In this document: positions 1 through 9,505 of the stretch, piece after piece
Position numbering within the stretch: position 1 is the stretch's first letter
How the letters are laid out: each line of letters opens with the position of its first letter
Assembly: GCA_026388185.1 (NCBI GenBank)
Contig: JAPLKG010000008.1
Location: 1 to 64,000 of the forward strand
Source: Candidatus Eisenbacteria bacterium
GTDB taxonomy: Bacteria; Eisenbacteria; RBG-16-71-46; JAFGJU01
Direction of reading: 5' to 3'
DNA length: 64,000 nt
Program-made: the position numbers and the translations under genes
The notes under the pieces: model-generated
Told to the model about the DNA's origin: nothing
Seen by the model: the letters and a program-made list of their open reading frames with translations, nothing else
Databases searched by the model: none

Positions 1-1410
1 TGCACGGTACACCTTGAACCTCACCTGTCCCCGACAGCTCCACTCAACCACCACCCGCTCTCCCTCTACACGAGCGCTGAAACCCTTGACCCACGGCTCG
101 GACAGAAAATCATCCGAATACCGAGCCCAGATGTCATAGTCGCTCCCACTGGGACCACCGCTCCGCTCCCACACTACCCATACCCTCCCTCCTGCACCTA
201 CACCAACCTCAGGACACTCGTCCACTGCAGTGAGCTCGCTGTCAGGCTCCGTCACCATCTCCTCCCCCTTCCACCAGCAACCCGACCAACGGCTTATGTA
301 CACGTCCCCACGATACACGTCGTTATGATCTTCCCTCGCCCACACAACTACCGGGCCGCTACTCTCTACACCACTCATCCTAGGCCAGTAATCTGACTGA
401 CTAGGAAGATCGAGCGGCAAAGGAATAGGACCACTGAAACTCCAATCCTCACCATCCCAGAAGGCACCGCAAATATCAGAAGTGCTGTCAAAATACACTA
501 TCCAAGGTCCCTCACCACCACTGAAACATATCGAGGGGGCCGCCCCCTTAATGGAGAGAAGGGACTCCGACCAACCTGTGTCACCCCGATAAATGCAGTG
601 AAGCGTATCTATATAGTCCATCGCTTGCCATACAACCCAAGGTACACCTGCGTCAGATACCGCTATGTCAGGACTCACGTCCTCGATCTCCGGGTGATCG
701 ATGTGCTCCAATGATGACCAAACCCCATCCACACGACTACGAAAGAAAAGGTCACCATCGTAACCAGGGTGCCTGGCCACATAAGTGCTTATGACAGCCC
801 AGACCAAGCTCGTGTCCCTGCTGGCTATCTCATACATCTGTCCTTCCCCGCCTCCCGCATACAGCGTCTCAGGCTCACACCAAGCATCACCAACCCAGTG
901 CGTCGTCAACACGTCACAGTACGGCGACGTCCCACCTCGATACCGCTCCCACACTACCCACGGAATACCATCCCGCCCCATGGACGCTCCCCCCAACCAC
1001 GCATCCTTCTGCACGTTGTCCGGGTGCACCCTCTCCTCGGGTGTCCAACCTTCCCCTGTCCAACGAGAGTACATAATCTCAAAATCACCCTGACTAGCGT
1101 CAATACCCATCCAAAACACCCAAGCCGTCCCTGCACTGTCAACAACCACCATGGGGTTCCAATCAGCAGACGTATCCTCCACATTGACCTGCATCTCAGG
1201 ACTCCACGTGGCAGCAAAGGCAGGCGATGCTGTTGGAAGGAGAAAAGCAGAAGACAGAACAAAGATCGTCAAGAGCAGTACTGTGCGGTCGAGCAGATGT
1301 GTGCGGCTAACACCGCACCCAAGCCAGTGGGCACGCCCATGGCCGAGACCACTCAAACTTAGCCTCCCGCCTTGCCTGCGTGAAATAGCCCCCTGACGAC
1401 CGGACCACAT
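1..1410 (-). CDS. secreted beta-propeller-like repeat protein (3' end beyond window)
   Basis: Reading the minus strand gives one uninterrupted frame of 470 codons from an ATG at 1410 to the window edge; the C-terminus lies outside. After a short basic leader comes a signal peptide (hydrophobic VLLLTIFVLSSAFLLP, then PAFA before ATW, about residues 38-62). The mature part has recurring blocks built around (P)WVVW or equivalents (AWVFWM, PWVVWER, PWVVWQA, PWIVYFD, VWVVWER), each followed by a loop and a W-rich strand such as RWTGEGW. This is the periodicity of BNR/sialidase-like beta-propellers. The last visible stretch (FSARVEGERVVVEWSC...VRFKVYR) resembles the fibronectin-like module that often precedes a C-terminal sorting domain in secreted proteins of FCB-type bacteria. 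The start is uncertain; a TTG at about 1356 or later codons could serve. Ligand or substrate unknown. Confidence 0.75.
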   Translation of the reverse strand, partial: MWSGRQGAISRRQGGRLSLSGLGHGRAHWLGCGVSRTHLLDRTVLLLTIFVLSSAFLLPTASPAFAATWSPEMQVNVEDTSADWNPMVVVDSAGTAWVFWMGIDASQGDFEIMYSRWTGEGWTPEERVHPDNVQKDAWLGGASMGRDGIPWVVWERYRGGTSPYCDVLTTHWVGDAWCEPETLYAGGGEGQMYEIASRDTSLVWAVISTYVARHPGYDGDLFFRSRVDGVWSSLEHIDHPEIEDVSPDIAVSDAGVPWVVWQAMDYIDTLHCIYRGDTGWSESLLSIKGAAPSICFSGGEGPWIVYFDSTSDICGAFWDGEDWSFSGPIPLPLDLPSQSDYWPRMSGVESSGPVVVWAREDHNDVYRGDVYISRWSGCWWKGEEMVTEPDSELTAVDECPEVGVGAGGRVWVVWERSGGPSGSDYDIWARYSDDFLSEPWVKGFSARVEGERVVVEWSCRGQVRFKVYRA

Positions 1411-1649
1411 CTGACAGACCTCGAGTGAAACCAGGGTGCACTTCGTCGTAACCAAACTTCTGCCGCAGCACAAAGCTACTGCCATCTAGCCCTCCTGTCA
1501 ACACATTTTTGCGAGTGCAGCAGGAATGGCCTGGCGTGTGTGTCGCTACCGGTGATGTCGCGGTCACCCAGGACCCTTGAGCGGGACGAGGATTCAGAAA
1601 TCACACAACCTTGGTAATTGAGATGTCATACCACAACAACCCCCCGAAC

Positions 1650-1679
1650 TTGACACTCCGAACCCCGCTGTGGTAGCAT
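1650..1679 (+). promoter_or_regulatory. sigma70-type promoter for the EF-G-like gene
   Basis: TTGACA at 1650-1655 and TAGCAT at 1674-1679 are 18 bases apart, about 100 bases upstream of the EF-G-like start. The 371-base gap 1411-1781 between the divergent propeller gene and the GTPase gene holds no other feature I can support. Confidence 0.6.
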
Positions 1680-1781
1680 CTCGACGGCTGGCTCTGGTCA
1701 CGCCTGTTTCTTCGCAAGGGATTCTTCCCGCACGCTTTTCTTGTTTTCTTGCGACGGTTGTTGGTATGCGGAGGTGCGATT

Positions 1782-3860
1782 TTGAAAGAATACGATGTGG
1801 CCAAACTCAGAAACGTAGTGTTCGTTGGTCACGGAGGGGCAGGGAAGACCTCGCTCTGCGAGGCTCTTCTGTTCAATGCTAAGGCCACTAAGAGGCTCGG
1901 CAAGGTCGATGACGGCACTTCTGTTCTCGACTACACGCCCGAGGAAATTCAGCGAAAAATCACCATTTCGCTTTCTCTGGGACACCTGGAGTGGAAGGAT
2001 CATTTTTTCAATCTCGTTGACACACCTGGGTACGCCGACTTTGTGGGCGACGTGAAGGCCGGTCTTTCCGTTGCGGACAGCGCCATGATCCTTCTGCGGG
2101 CCGCGGGAGGCGTCGAGATCGGCACGATGAAGGTCTGGGACTTTGTCGAGGAGAACTCGCTCCCCGCGTTTGCCTGCGTGACCATGATGGATAAGGAACA
2201 CTCGGATTTCTGGGCGTGCGTGGAGGGAGCGTCTGAGTCGTTGTCCAGAAGAGTGATTCCGGTGATTCTGCCCATCGGAACAGGCGATTCTTTCGCGGGA
2301 GTTGTGGATGTTCTCTCGATGAAGGCATACCTGTATGACGATCAGGGGCAATTTACCGAACAGAAGGACATTCCTGCCGATGCAAGAAAGCGCGCCGAAG
2401 AGGCCAGAGAAAAACTGTTAGACGGGATCGCGGAAAGCGACGATGGCCTTCTCGAGAAGTATCTTGAGAAGGGGACGCTGGAGCCGAAGGAGATAGTCGA
2501 GGGGCTGCGGAAAAGTCTCGTGAAAAGGGCCATACTTCCCGTGGCTGCCGTTTCGGCGCACAAAGGGATAGGCATTCCTCAGTTGCTCGACCTGCTTGTC
2601 ACCGTTCTCCCTTCGCCGGTAGATAGGGGGGTGATCAAGGGCACGGTTCCCGGGACCGATAGGCAGGTTGAGAGAAAGCCGCTCGTCAGCGAACCGCTCT
2701 GCGCGATGGTCTTCAAGACGATTTCGGAACCACACGTGGGAGAGCTTTCCCTCATGAGAGTGTTCTCAGGCACGCTGGAAGCCGGTTCCGAGGCCCTCAA
2801 CTCCAGAAAGAGCAAGAGCGAGAAGATCGGCCAGCTCTTTAGGCTCCAGGGCAAGGAACGGACGGAAGTGACTTCCCTGAAGCCGGGAGAGTTTGGTGCG
2901 GCAGTCAAGCTTAGAGACACCTCGACGGGAGACACTCTGTGTTCCTCGGCGAGCCCGATTCAGCTTGAACGTATAAAGTTTCCCGAGCCCGCACTTTCGG
3001 AGGCGCTGAGACCGAAGGCGAAGGGCGACGAAGAGAAGATAGCAAATGGACTCTCGCGTCTCAAGGAAGAGGATCCGACTTTCACGGTCTTTGTCGACCC
3101 GGAACTCAAGCAGACTCTTCTGAACGGCATGGGCGAGCTACACCTCGAGGTCATCGTGCGCAAGCTGCGCGACCGCTTCGGCGTAGAAGTGGACATCGTC
3201 AAGCCCAAGATACCTTACAGGGAAACCATAAAGGGTAAGGCAGAAGTCCAGGGCAGGCACAAGAAGCAATCCGGTGGCAGAGGTCAGTTCGGAGACGTCT
3301 GGATAAGGATAGAGCCGAGAAAGAGGGGAGAGGGGTTCGAGTTCGTGAACGAAGTCGTGGGAGGCTCCATACCCACGAAATATATTCCTGCGGTGCAGAA
3401 GGGAGTCGAGGAGGCGTGCAAGGAAGGAGTTCTCGCGGGCTACCAGATCGTTGATTTCAGAGTCTATCTGTTCGACGGTTCATATCACACGGTGGATTCT
3501 TCTGACCTTGCTTTCAAGATCGCGGGTTCCCTGGCCTTCAAGAAGGCGGTGACCGAGTCCAAGCCGATTCTGCTTGAACCAATAATGGAAGTGGAGGTCA
3601 CCGTTCCCGATGATTGCATGGGTGACGTGATGGGCGACCTGAGCAGCAAGCGCGGCAGGATTCTTGGGATGGATTCTTACGGCAAGATGCAACGTGTGAA
3701 GGCGCTGGTCCCTCAGGCTGAGCTTTACAAGTACTCCACGAACTTGAGGTCGTTGACGCAGGGAAGGGCATCTCACACTGCGAAATTCGCTTCCTACGAA
3801 GAGCTTCCTCAGGAGATGACCGAGAAAGTAATCGCAGAGGCCAAACAAGAGAAGGAGTGA
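1782..3860 (+). CDS. elongation factor G-like GTPase (FusA2-type)
   Basis: A 692-residue translational GTPase with the five-domain EF-G layout: G domain (about 1-275) with P-loop GHGGAGKT and G3 DTPGYADF, domain II (about 300-390), domain III, domain IV (QSGGRGQFGDVW) and domain V. The opening KEYDVAKLRNVVFVGH is typical of the EF-G paralog group rather than the canonical translocase near rpsL/rpsG. I chose TTG at 1782 because GGAGGT lies 6 bases upstream (1770-1775); the longer frame from 1749 lacks this. Odd: the G4 motif, normally NKxD, reads TMMD (residues 134-137), so guanine specificity may be relaxed. It is followed 6 bases later by yebC. Exact role (translocation, recycling or accessory) cannot be told from sequence. 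Confidence 0.85.
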   Translation: MKEYDVAKLRNVVFVGHGGAGKTSLCEALLFNAKATKRLGKVDDGTSVLDYTPEEIQRKITISLSLGHLEWKDHFFNLVDTPGYADFVGDVKAGLSVADSAMILLRAAGGVEIGTMKVWDFVEENSLPAFACVTMMDKEHSDFWACVEGASESLSRRVIPVILPIGTGDSFAGVVDVLSMKAYLYDDQGQFTEQKDIPADARKRAEEAREKLLDGIAESDDGLLEKYLEKGTLEPKEIVEGLRKSLVKRAILPVAAVSAHKGIGIPQLLDLLVTVLPSPVDRGVIKGTVPGTDRQVERKPLVSEPLCAMVFKTISEPHVGELSLMRVFSGTLEAGSEALNSRKSKSEKIGQLFRLQGKERTEVTSLKPGEFGAAVKLRDTSTGDTLCSSASPIQLERIKFPEPALSEALRPKAKGDEEKIANGLSRLKEEDPTFTVFVDPELKQTLLNGMGELHLEVIVRKLRDRFGVEVDIVKPKIPYRETIKGKAEVQGRHKKQSGGRGQFGDVWIRIEPRKRGEGFEFVNEVVGGSIPTKYIPAVQKGVEEACKEGVLAGYQIVDFRVYLFDGSYHTVDSSDLAFKIAGSLAFKKAVTESKPILLEPIMEVEVTVPDDCMGDVMGDLSSKRGRILGMDSYGKMQRVKALVPQAELYKYSTNLRSLTQGRASHTAKFASYEELPQEMTEKVIAEAKQEKE

Positions 3861-3866
3861 CGGCGC

Positions 3867-4619
3867 ATGTCTGGTCATTCAAAATGGAGCACGATAAAAA
3901 GGAAGAAAGAGAAGGTCGATCAGCAGCGTGGTCGGCTCTTCGGTAAGTGCATCAAAGAAATCACCGTTGCTGCCAGACAGGGCGGCGGCGACATGAACGC
4001 GAACGCCCGGCTGAGAGCAGCCGTGCAGTTGGCGAAAAGCTTCAACATGCCGGCCGACAACATTGAAAGGGCCGTCAAGAAGGGTACCGGCGAACTGCCT
4101 GGCGTGAACTACGACGAAATTTCCTACGAGGGATACGGTCCCCACGGTATAGCCATCCTGGCTGAGACCGTGACGGACAACAGAAACCGGACGACCTCCG
4201 AGATAAGACACATTTTTTCCAAGAACGGAGGCAACCTCGGCGAAGTCGGCTGTGTTTCTTGGATGTTCGACCTGAGAGGCCTCATTACTGTTGAAAGAGG
4301 TTCTGCCGACGAAGAAAAACTGATGGGTGTGGCGCTCGACGCAGGGGCCGACGATGTCAATGACGAATCGCCGGAGTACTACGAAATAACGACAGAGCCT
4401 TCCAAGCTTGACGCCGTGAGAGATGCTCTCAAGAAGGCCGGCATCGCTCTTACCGGAGCAGAACTCTCGCGCGTCCCGCAGTCGGCCATCACGGTCGGCG
4501 AGAAAGAGGCGGAACAGATCCTCAAGCTGATGGAGGCACTCGAAGAGCACGAGGACGTCCAGAAGGTTTTCGCAAACTTCGACATCCCTAATGAAATCAT
4601 GGCGAAGCTTGGAAAGTAG
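3867..4619 (+). CDS. yebC: YebC/PmpR family protein
   Basis: 250 residues, full length for the family, opening with the signature [16 protein letters not shown] and containing the GPHGIAI and TTSEIRHIF segments of the second domain. Family members are cytoplasmic; YebC-type proteins act as transcriptional regulators of ruvC in some bacteria and, more recently, as translation factors that relieve ribosome stalling at proline-rich stretches. ATG at 3867 follows AAGGAG at the end of the upstream gene. ruvC begins inside its 3' end, the usual yebC-ruvC-ruvA order. Confidence 0.95.
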   Translation: MSGHSKWSTIKRKKEKVDQQRGRLFGKCIKEITVAARQGGGDMNANARLRAAVQLAKSFNMPADNIERAVKKGTGELPGVNYDEISYEGYGPHGIAILAETVTDNRNRTTSEIRHIFSKNGGNLGEVGCVSWMFDLRGLITVERGSADEEKLMGVALDAGADDVNDESPEYYEITTEPSKLDAVRDALKKAGIALTGAELSRVPQSAITVGEKEAEQILKLMEALEEHEDVQKVFANFDIPNEIMAKLGK

Positions 4620-5196
4620 TGGCCAGGCCAGAGAGTTCACGGTACTCGGGATCGATCCGGGAAGTCTCGTCACGGGCTACGGCTTGATCCACAGAGTGCA
4701 GCCGGCGCTCGAATGCCTCGATTTCGGATGCGTGCGGCTTCCTCCAGAACACTCCCTCACACTCAGACTGGAACAGATTTACGATAAGCTTTCAGAGATT
4801 GTTGCCGCGTTCAAGCCCGACAGGATGGCCGTGGAGACGATATTCCACAGTCGCAGCGCCAGGTCGGCTCTCATCATGGGTCACGTGAGAGGGGTGGTGC
4901 TCCTCGTCGCTGCGAAGGCGGGCCTCGAGATTTTTGAATATACGCCCTTGGAAATCAAGCTATCGGTTGTGGGCACAGGGGCCGCATCAAAGAAGCAGGT
5001 GCAGTTCATGGTTTCGAGGATACTCTCGATCTCAGGGAAGCTTCCTCTGGACGCCTCCGACGCTCTGGCCGTGGCGCTCTGCCACGTCAACAAGTGTGCG
5101 AGGGGACACTACAGTGGCGTGTCCCGTGTAGGAGCCTCGGGGATGTGGGCCGCCTTGGGAGTGAACGGAGAAAAGAGCGCGAAGGGTGGACTGTGA
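4591..5196 (+). CDS. ruvC: Holliday junction resolvase RuvC
   Basis: RuvC cleaves Holliday junctions symmetrically after RuvAB branch migration. Catalytic acidic residues are visible in LGIDPGS (first Asp), [14 protein letters not shown] (Glu) and the C-terminal [12 protein letters not shown] (paired Asp). 201 residues with a 15-20 residue N-terminal extension compared with the family if translation begins at ATG 4591, which overlaps yebC by 29 bases; TTG at 4609 is an alternative start. ruvA follows 53 bases later. Confidence 0.93.
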   Translation: MKSWRSLESSGQAREFTVLGIDPGSLVTGYGLIHRVQPALECLDFGCVRLPPEHSLTLRLEQIYDKLSEIVAAFKPDRMAVETIFHSRSARSALIMGHVRGVVLLVAAKAGLEIFEYTPLEIKLSVVGTGAASKKQVQFMVSRILSISGKLPLDASDALAVALCHVNKCARGHYSGVSRVGASGMWAALGVNGEKSAKGGL

Positions 5197-5249
5197 GAAG
5201 GGCGCGTGAAGGGTACGCGAGGTCGCGCGAGAAATAGGGAAGGGTCATC

Positions 5250-5849
5250 ATGATATTCTGTCTCAAAGGCACGCTGATGGAAAAGACCCCCACCAGGGTC
5301 GTCCTGGACGTGGGGGGCGTGGGCTACGGGGTCAACGTGCCGCTCTCGACGTACGAGAAGATCGCCGACGTCGGTAGTCCCGTCGAGCTTCTCACGCATC
5401 TACACGTCAGGGAAGATTCCCTGGATCTCTATGGTTTTGCGACCCCGGAAGAGAAAGAACTCTTCGAGCTCCTCATTCTTGTTTCGGGAATAGGGCCAAG
5501 ACTTGCGCTGGGGATACTTTCCGGCAGTGCAGTCCACTCGTTCGCGGAAGCCGTCGCCTCTGCAAACACGGCCATGCTGACAACGATTTCGGGCGTCGGA
5601 AAGAAGCTGGCGGAGAGGATTGTCGTGGAGCTGAAAGACAAGATTGCTGCTCTTGTCCACGTGCGTGAAAGGGCAGTCGCCTTCGGCGGCGAGTCTCCTC
5701 AATTCAACGACGCTATCCTCGCTCTGGTTTCGCTCGGCGTCACGAGAGCTTCAGCCGCAAAGGCCCTGAAGCGGGTTGTCGCCGAGGCCGGAACCGACCT
5801 CACACTGGAAGAGATGGTGCGGCGCGCGCTCTCCCTTGCCGGGGGATAG
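5250..5849 (+). CDS. ruvA: Holliday junction branch migration protein RuvA
   Basis: 199 residues with the normal three-domain layout: N-terminal OB fold (GTLMEKTPTRVVLDVGGVGY), two helix-hairpin-helix motifs (LLILVSGIGPRLALGIL and LTTISGVGKKLAERIV) and a C-terminal RuvB-binding domain (about 150-199, ILALVSLGVTRASAAKAL). RuvA tetramers hold the junction and load RuvB. The RuvB gene lies 6 kb away, at 12201, separated from ruvCA by an inserted minus-strand cluster. Confidence 0.95.
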   Translation: MIFCLKGTLMEKTPTRVVLDVGGVGYGVNVPLSTYEKIADVGSPVELLTHLHVREDSLDLYGFATPEEKELFELLILVSGIGPRLALGILSGSAVHSFAEAVASANTAMLTTISGVGKKLAERIVVELKDKIAALVHVRERAVAFGGESPQFNDAILALVSLGVTRASAAKALKRVVAEAGTDLTLEEMVRRALSLAGG

Positions 5850-5893
5850 GGTTTTTCGGCACGCCGCCGGCGAAGCGACTCTTGGCCACGTCC

Positions 5894-7675
5894 CTACGAC
5901 GCCTGGTCGGCAAACTGAAGCTCCCACAGTCTCGAGTAGATGCCGCGCTTTTCCATGAGCTCTTCGTGTGTGCCTTCCTCTTTGACGCTTCCCTTGTGAA
6001 GTACGATTATTCTGTCGGCGCTTCTTATCGTGGAAAGTCTGTGAGCGATGACGATTGAAGTTCTACCCGAGAGAAGAGACTTCAGGGCCTCTCGTATTCT
6101 GAACTCAGTCTCCGGATCGACGCTGGACGTGGCCTCGTCGAGTATGAGAATCGTTGGCTCGTGAAGAAGCGCGCGGGCAAACGAGATTAGCTGTCTTTGT
6201 CCCGCAGAAAGCGAGATTCCTCTTTCTCCAACCTCTTCGTCGTAACCGTGGGGGAGTCTCGATATGAACTCGTCGGCCTGCACTCTACGCGTCGCTTCGA
6301 CGATCTGCTCTCTTGTCAGGTGTGTCTTTCCCAATCTAAGGTTTTCTTCTATTGTAGCGGAGAAGAGAAACACGTCCTGCGGAACGATTGCTATGTTCCT
6401 TCGAAGTTCCCTCTCCGGGATCTTCCGAATGTCAATATCGTCCACCCTGATCGATCCTTGCCGTAACTCGTAGAATCTGGAGAGTAGGCTCATGAGAGTG
6501 GTCTTGCCCGCGCCCGTGGCCCCCACGATGGCCAGCGTCTTGCCTTCTTCGACTTTGAACGAGACGTTTTTCAAGACTTCCTCGCCCCTGTCGTAGGAAA
6601 AAGTGACATCATCAAATTCCACTTTCCCTTTGAGCCTATCAACGTGGATAGGAGTTGAGGCGTCCTTGATTTCTGGCTCCGTATCGAGCAGGTCGAATAT
6701 TCTCTCCGCCGAGGCCATCGCCGCCTGCATGGTGTTGTATTTCTCGCTCAGGTCGCTGATCGGTCTGAAGAACCTCTGCGTGTATTGAAGGAAAGCAACG
6801 AGGGCGCCGATTGTCAAGGCGCCATGAAGTGCTCTCCCCCCGCCGTACCACACGATCAGCGCGACCGCCACGGCGCCGACGAGCTCCATCACGGGAAAGA
6901 AAATGGAGTGATAGAGAACGGACTTGAGGTACGCCTCCAGGTGCGATGCGTTCAGCCTGTCGAATTGAGCCATGCTCCTTTGTTCGCGCACGAAAACCTG
7001 GACGATCCGGATGCCGCTCAGAGTCTCCTGCAGAAACGCATTCAAGCGGGCGATGCGAGCCCTCACCATGCTGTAAGCCACTCTCACTTTTCTTCTGAAC
7101 ACCATGGTGGCCACAAAAATGCAAGGCACGACTGTGAACACCACCAGTGCCAGCCTGAGATTCATCGCGACAAGGACGACGGCTATTCCGATGAGCGTGA
7201 AGATGTCGCCGAATATCGCGACCACTCCGCTCGTGACCAACTCGTTCAGCACCTCGACGTCGTTTGTTACCCTGGTGAGAAGCCTTCCTACGGGGTTCTT
7301 GTCGAAAAAGGAAATCGAGAGCCGCTGCAAGTGCGAGAAGATCTCCGCTCTTAGGTCGGCCATGACCTGCTGCCCCGTCTTGTTCATCATGTAGACCTGC
7401 CAGTAGCGGAACAAGAAGCCGACGATGAGAGAGAACACGTACAAAGCTGAAAGAAGTGGGAGCCCCCTTGAATTCCCCGCTGAGATATACTTGTCTATGC
7501 CAATCTTCACGAGATATGGTCCGACCAACTCCGACGCCGACACGAGAAGGAGGAGCAAGACCGACACGGCCACGACGGCCTTGTATGGAGCCAGATACCC
7601 GAGCAGTCTTCTTGCGAGGCGCGAGTCGTAGGCCTTCAGCAGGATTTCCTCTTCTTCATGAATGCGCGGCGGCAT
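5894..7675 (-). CDS. ABC exporter half-transporter (catalytically complete NBD)
   Basis: 593 residues: six-helix exporter transmembrane domain (about 25-310) followed by a nucleotide-binding domain with Walker A GATGAGKTT, signature LSAGQRQL, Walker B ILILDEATSSVD (catalytic Glu present) and H-loop IAHRLS. It is of the MdlA/MsbA/multidrug type. It lies 75 bases downstream of a second half-transporter on the same strand whose Walker B lacks the catalytic Glu, so the two very likely form a heterodimer with one active and one degenerate ATP site. ATG 7675 has GGAAGG upstream. Substrate (drug, lipid or peptide) unknown. The gene converges on ruvA with a 44-base gap. Confidence 0.9.
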   Translation of the reverse strand: MPPRIHEEEEILLKAYDSRLARRLLGYLAPYKAVVAVSVLLLLLVSASELVGPYLVKIGIDKYISAGNSRGLPLLSALYVFSLIVGFLFRYWQVYMMNKTGQQVMADLRAEIFSHLQRLSISFFDKNPVGRLLTRVTNDVEVLNELVTSGVVAIFGDIFTLIGIAVVLVAMNLRLALVVFTVVPCIFVATMVFRRKVRVAYSMVRARIARLNAFLQETLSGIRIVQVFVREQRSMAQFDRLNASHLEAYLKSVLYHSIFFPVMELVGAVAVALIVWYGGGRALHGALTIGALVAFLQYTQRFFRPISDLSEKYNTMQAAMASAERIFDLLDTEPEIKDASTPIHVDRLKGKVEFDDVTFSYDRGEEVLKNVSFKVEEGKTLAIVGATGAGKTTLMSLLSRFYELRQGSIRVDDIDIRKIPERELRRNIAIVPQDVFLFSATIEENLRLGKTHLTREQIVEATRRVQADEFISRLPHGYDEEVGERGISLSAGQRQLISFARALLHEPTILILDEATSSVDPETEFRIREALKSLLSGRTSIVIAHRLSTIRSADRIIVLHKGSVKEEGTHEELMEKRGIYSRLWELQFADQAS

Positions 7676-7750
7676 GTGTTGGTTACCTTCCAGCGTTCAT
7701 CATGTGCGAAGTGTCCGTTGGCTTCCCTGTGCCAATCCTGACGAGTCTAT

Positions 7751-9505
7751 TCAGTCGGTTTCGAGCTCTTCCGTGAGTTGCTGTCTTCTGTAGAGCTCCT
7801 TGTATAGTCTTCCGGTTCTCAGAAGCTCCGCGTGGGAGCCCCGTTCCGCTATTCTTCCGTTCTCCAAAACGATGATCTCGTCGGCCTCGTTGATCGAAGA
7901 GATGCGATGGGAGACGATGATCCAGGTCCTGTCTCCGAGTCTGTCTCTCAGGCGCCTCAGGATTTCCCTCTCGGTGGCCGCGTCCACGCTGGAGAAGGCG
8001 TCGTCGAGAAGGAGAATGGCCGGGTTGATGATGACCGCCCTCGAGATGGCAGTCCTCTGTTTCTGACCTCCCGAAAGTGTGATGCCCCTCTCGCCGATCA
8101 GTGTGTCGAACTTTTCTCCGAACTCCTCAACTTCCTCGGTCATTCTGGACATGACCGTCACCTCGGCGATCTCTTCGTCTCTTGCGGAAGGCCTTCCGTA
8201 TGCGATGTTTTCCCTTATCGTGTCCGAGAAAAGAAACGACTCCTGCGGCACGTAGCCTATTCTGGTCCTCAGAACGTGAAGCGGAATTTTCCGGGCATCG
8301 ACGCCGTCTATGAGTATTTCGCCGGACGTTGGGTCGAACAATCTCGGCAACAGATTGATGAGGGTGCTCTTCCCCGAGCCGGTCCTGCCCACGACCGCCA
8401 CCTTTCTCCCGCGAGGGAGCTTGAAGCTTACGTCCTTGAGTATCGCCGGACCTCCCTCGAAGTAGGAGAACGACACGTTTTTGAATTCCACCTCGCCGGC
8501 TATCTTTGTGATGGAGAGAGCATCTACGTCCGAGATTTCGGGCTTCTCGTCGAGAATCTCCGCCACCCTTTGCATCGAGGCCGAGCCTCTCTGTACAAGA
8601 TTCACGACCCATCCGAGCGATATTGCGGGCCAGGTCAACATTGCGAGATATCCGCTGAAGGCCACGAAATCTCCCAGCGAAATTTTTCCTCTGACTACCT
8701 CCGTCCCTCCTATCCACAGCACTATGACGGCGCCGAGACCGCCGACGAGTGCGATCAGCGGGTGGAATACTCCCCATATCTTGACGAGTCCGAGGTTCTT
8801 GGAGATGTATTCCTCGTTCAGCTTTCCGAATTGCTCTTTCTCGAACTCCTCGTTCCCGTAAGCTTTCACTATTCTGATTCCCGACAGATTCTCGTGCACC
8901 CTCGCCGTGAGCTTCGAGAATTGTCGCTGTACCTGTTCGAACCTCTCCCTCACGAGCCCTCCGAATCGATTCACAAGCAGGGCGAGGGCGGGGATGGGTA
9001 GAAGGGCGCAGGCCGTGAGAAGGGGATCTATGTAAAGCATCAGCGACGTCGCGGCCGCAAACGTGATGACGGTGTTTATCGAGTACATTATCCCTGGGCC
9101 GAGAAGCTCTCTCACGGCGTTCACGTCGTTCGTCGCCCTGGCCATGATGTCCCCTGTCTTGGTGCGCGTGAAGTAGGAAGGAGACAGTCGAACGAGGTGT
9201 GCGAAGAGATCGTTCCGCAACTCGTATTCCATTTCGCGCGACGCGCCGATCATCAGCTTCCTCATGTAGAACCTGAAGACCCCCTGCACCGCCGCTGCGG
9301 CCACGATGAGAAGGGCGTATCTCAAGAGAACTCCGGGGTCGGCCCTGCGGGAGATGCTGTCCACGGCGAGCTTGCTGAGCCAGGGGATGAGAAGGGCAAC
9401 GGCTTGAAGGGCCGCGATGCATAGAGAGCCGATGACGAGAACCTTCTGGTGTCTCTTGACGTATTTCGAAAGCCTGAGCAGTGCCCTTGACGACTTCATG
9501 GTCAT
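7751..9505 (-). CDS. ABC exporter half-transporter (degenerate catalytic Glu)
   Basis: 584 residues with exporter transmembrane domain (about 15-320) and NBD: Walker A GRTGSGKST, signature LSGGQKQR, Walker B ILLLDDAFSSVD, H-loop VSHRIS. The residue after the Walker B Asp is Asp, not Glu. This is the pattern known from heterodimeric exporters such as TM287/288, where one site is hydrolysis-poor. I set the start at ATG 9505 because it overlaps the upstream stop as ATGA (9505-9502), implying translational coupling; the frame is open much further upstream but that part overlaps the polyferredoxin gene. Partner: the gene at 5894-7675. Confidence 0.9.
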   Translation of the reverse strand: MTMKSSRALLRLSKYVKRHQKVLVIGSLCIAALQAVALLIPWLSKLAVDSISRRADPGVLLRYALLIVAAAAVQGVFRFYMRKLMIGASREMEYELRNDLFAHLVRLSPSYFTRTKTGDIMARATNDVNAVRELLGPGIMYSINTVITFAAATSLMLYIDPLLTACALLPIPALALLVNRFGGLVRERFEQVQRQFSKLTARVHENLSGIRIVKAYGNEEFEKEQFGKLNEEYISKNLGLVKIWGVFHPLIALVGGLGAVIVLWIGGTEVVRGKISLGDFVAFSGYLAMLTWPAISLGWVVNLVQRGSASMQRVAEILDEKPEISDVDALSITKIAGEVEFKNVSFSYFEGGPAILKDVSFKLPRGRKVAVVGRTGSGKSTLINLLPRLFDPTSGEILIDGVDARKIPLHVLRTRIGYVPQESFLFSDTIRENIAYGRPSARDEEIAEVTVMSRMTEEVEEFGEKFDTLIGERGITLSGGQKQRTAISRAVIINPAILLLDDAFSSVDAATEREILRRLRDRLGDRTWIIVSHRISSINEADEIIVLENGRIAERGSHAELLRTGRLYKELYRRQQLTEELETD

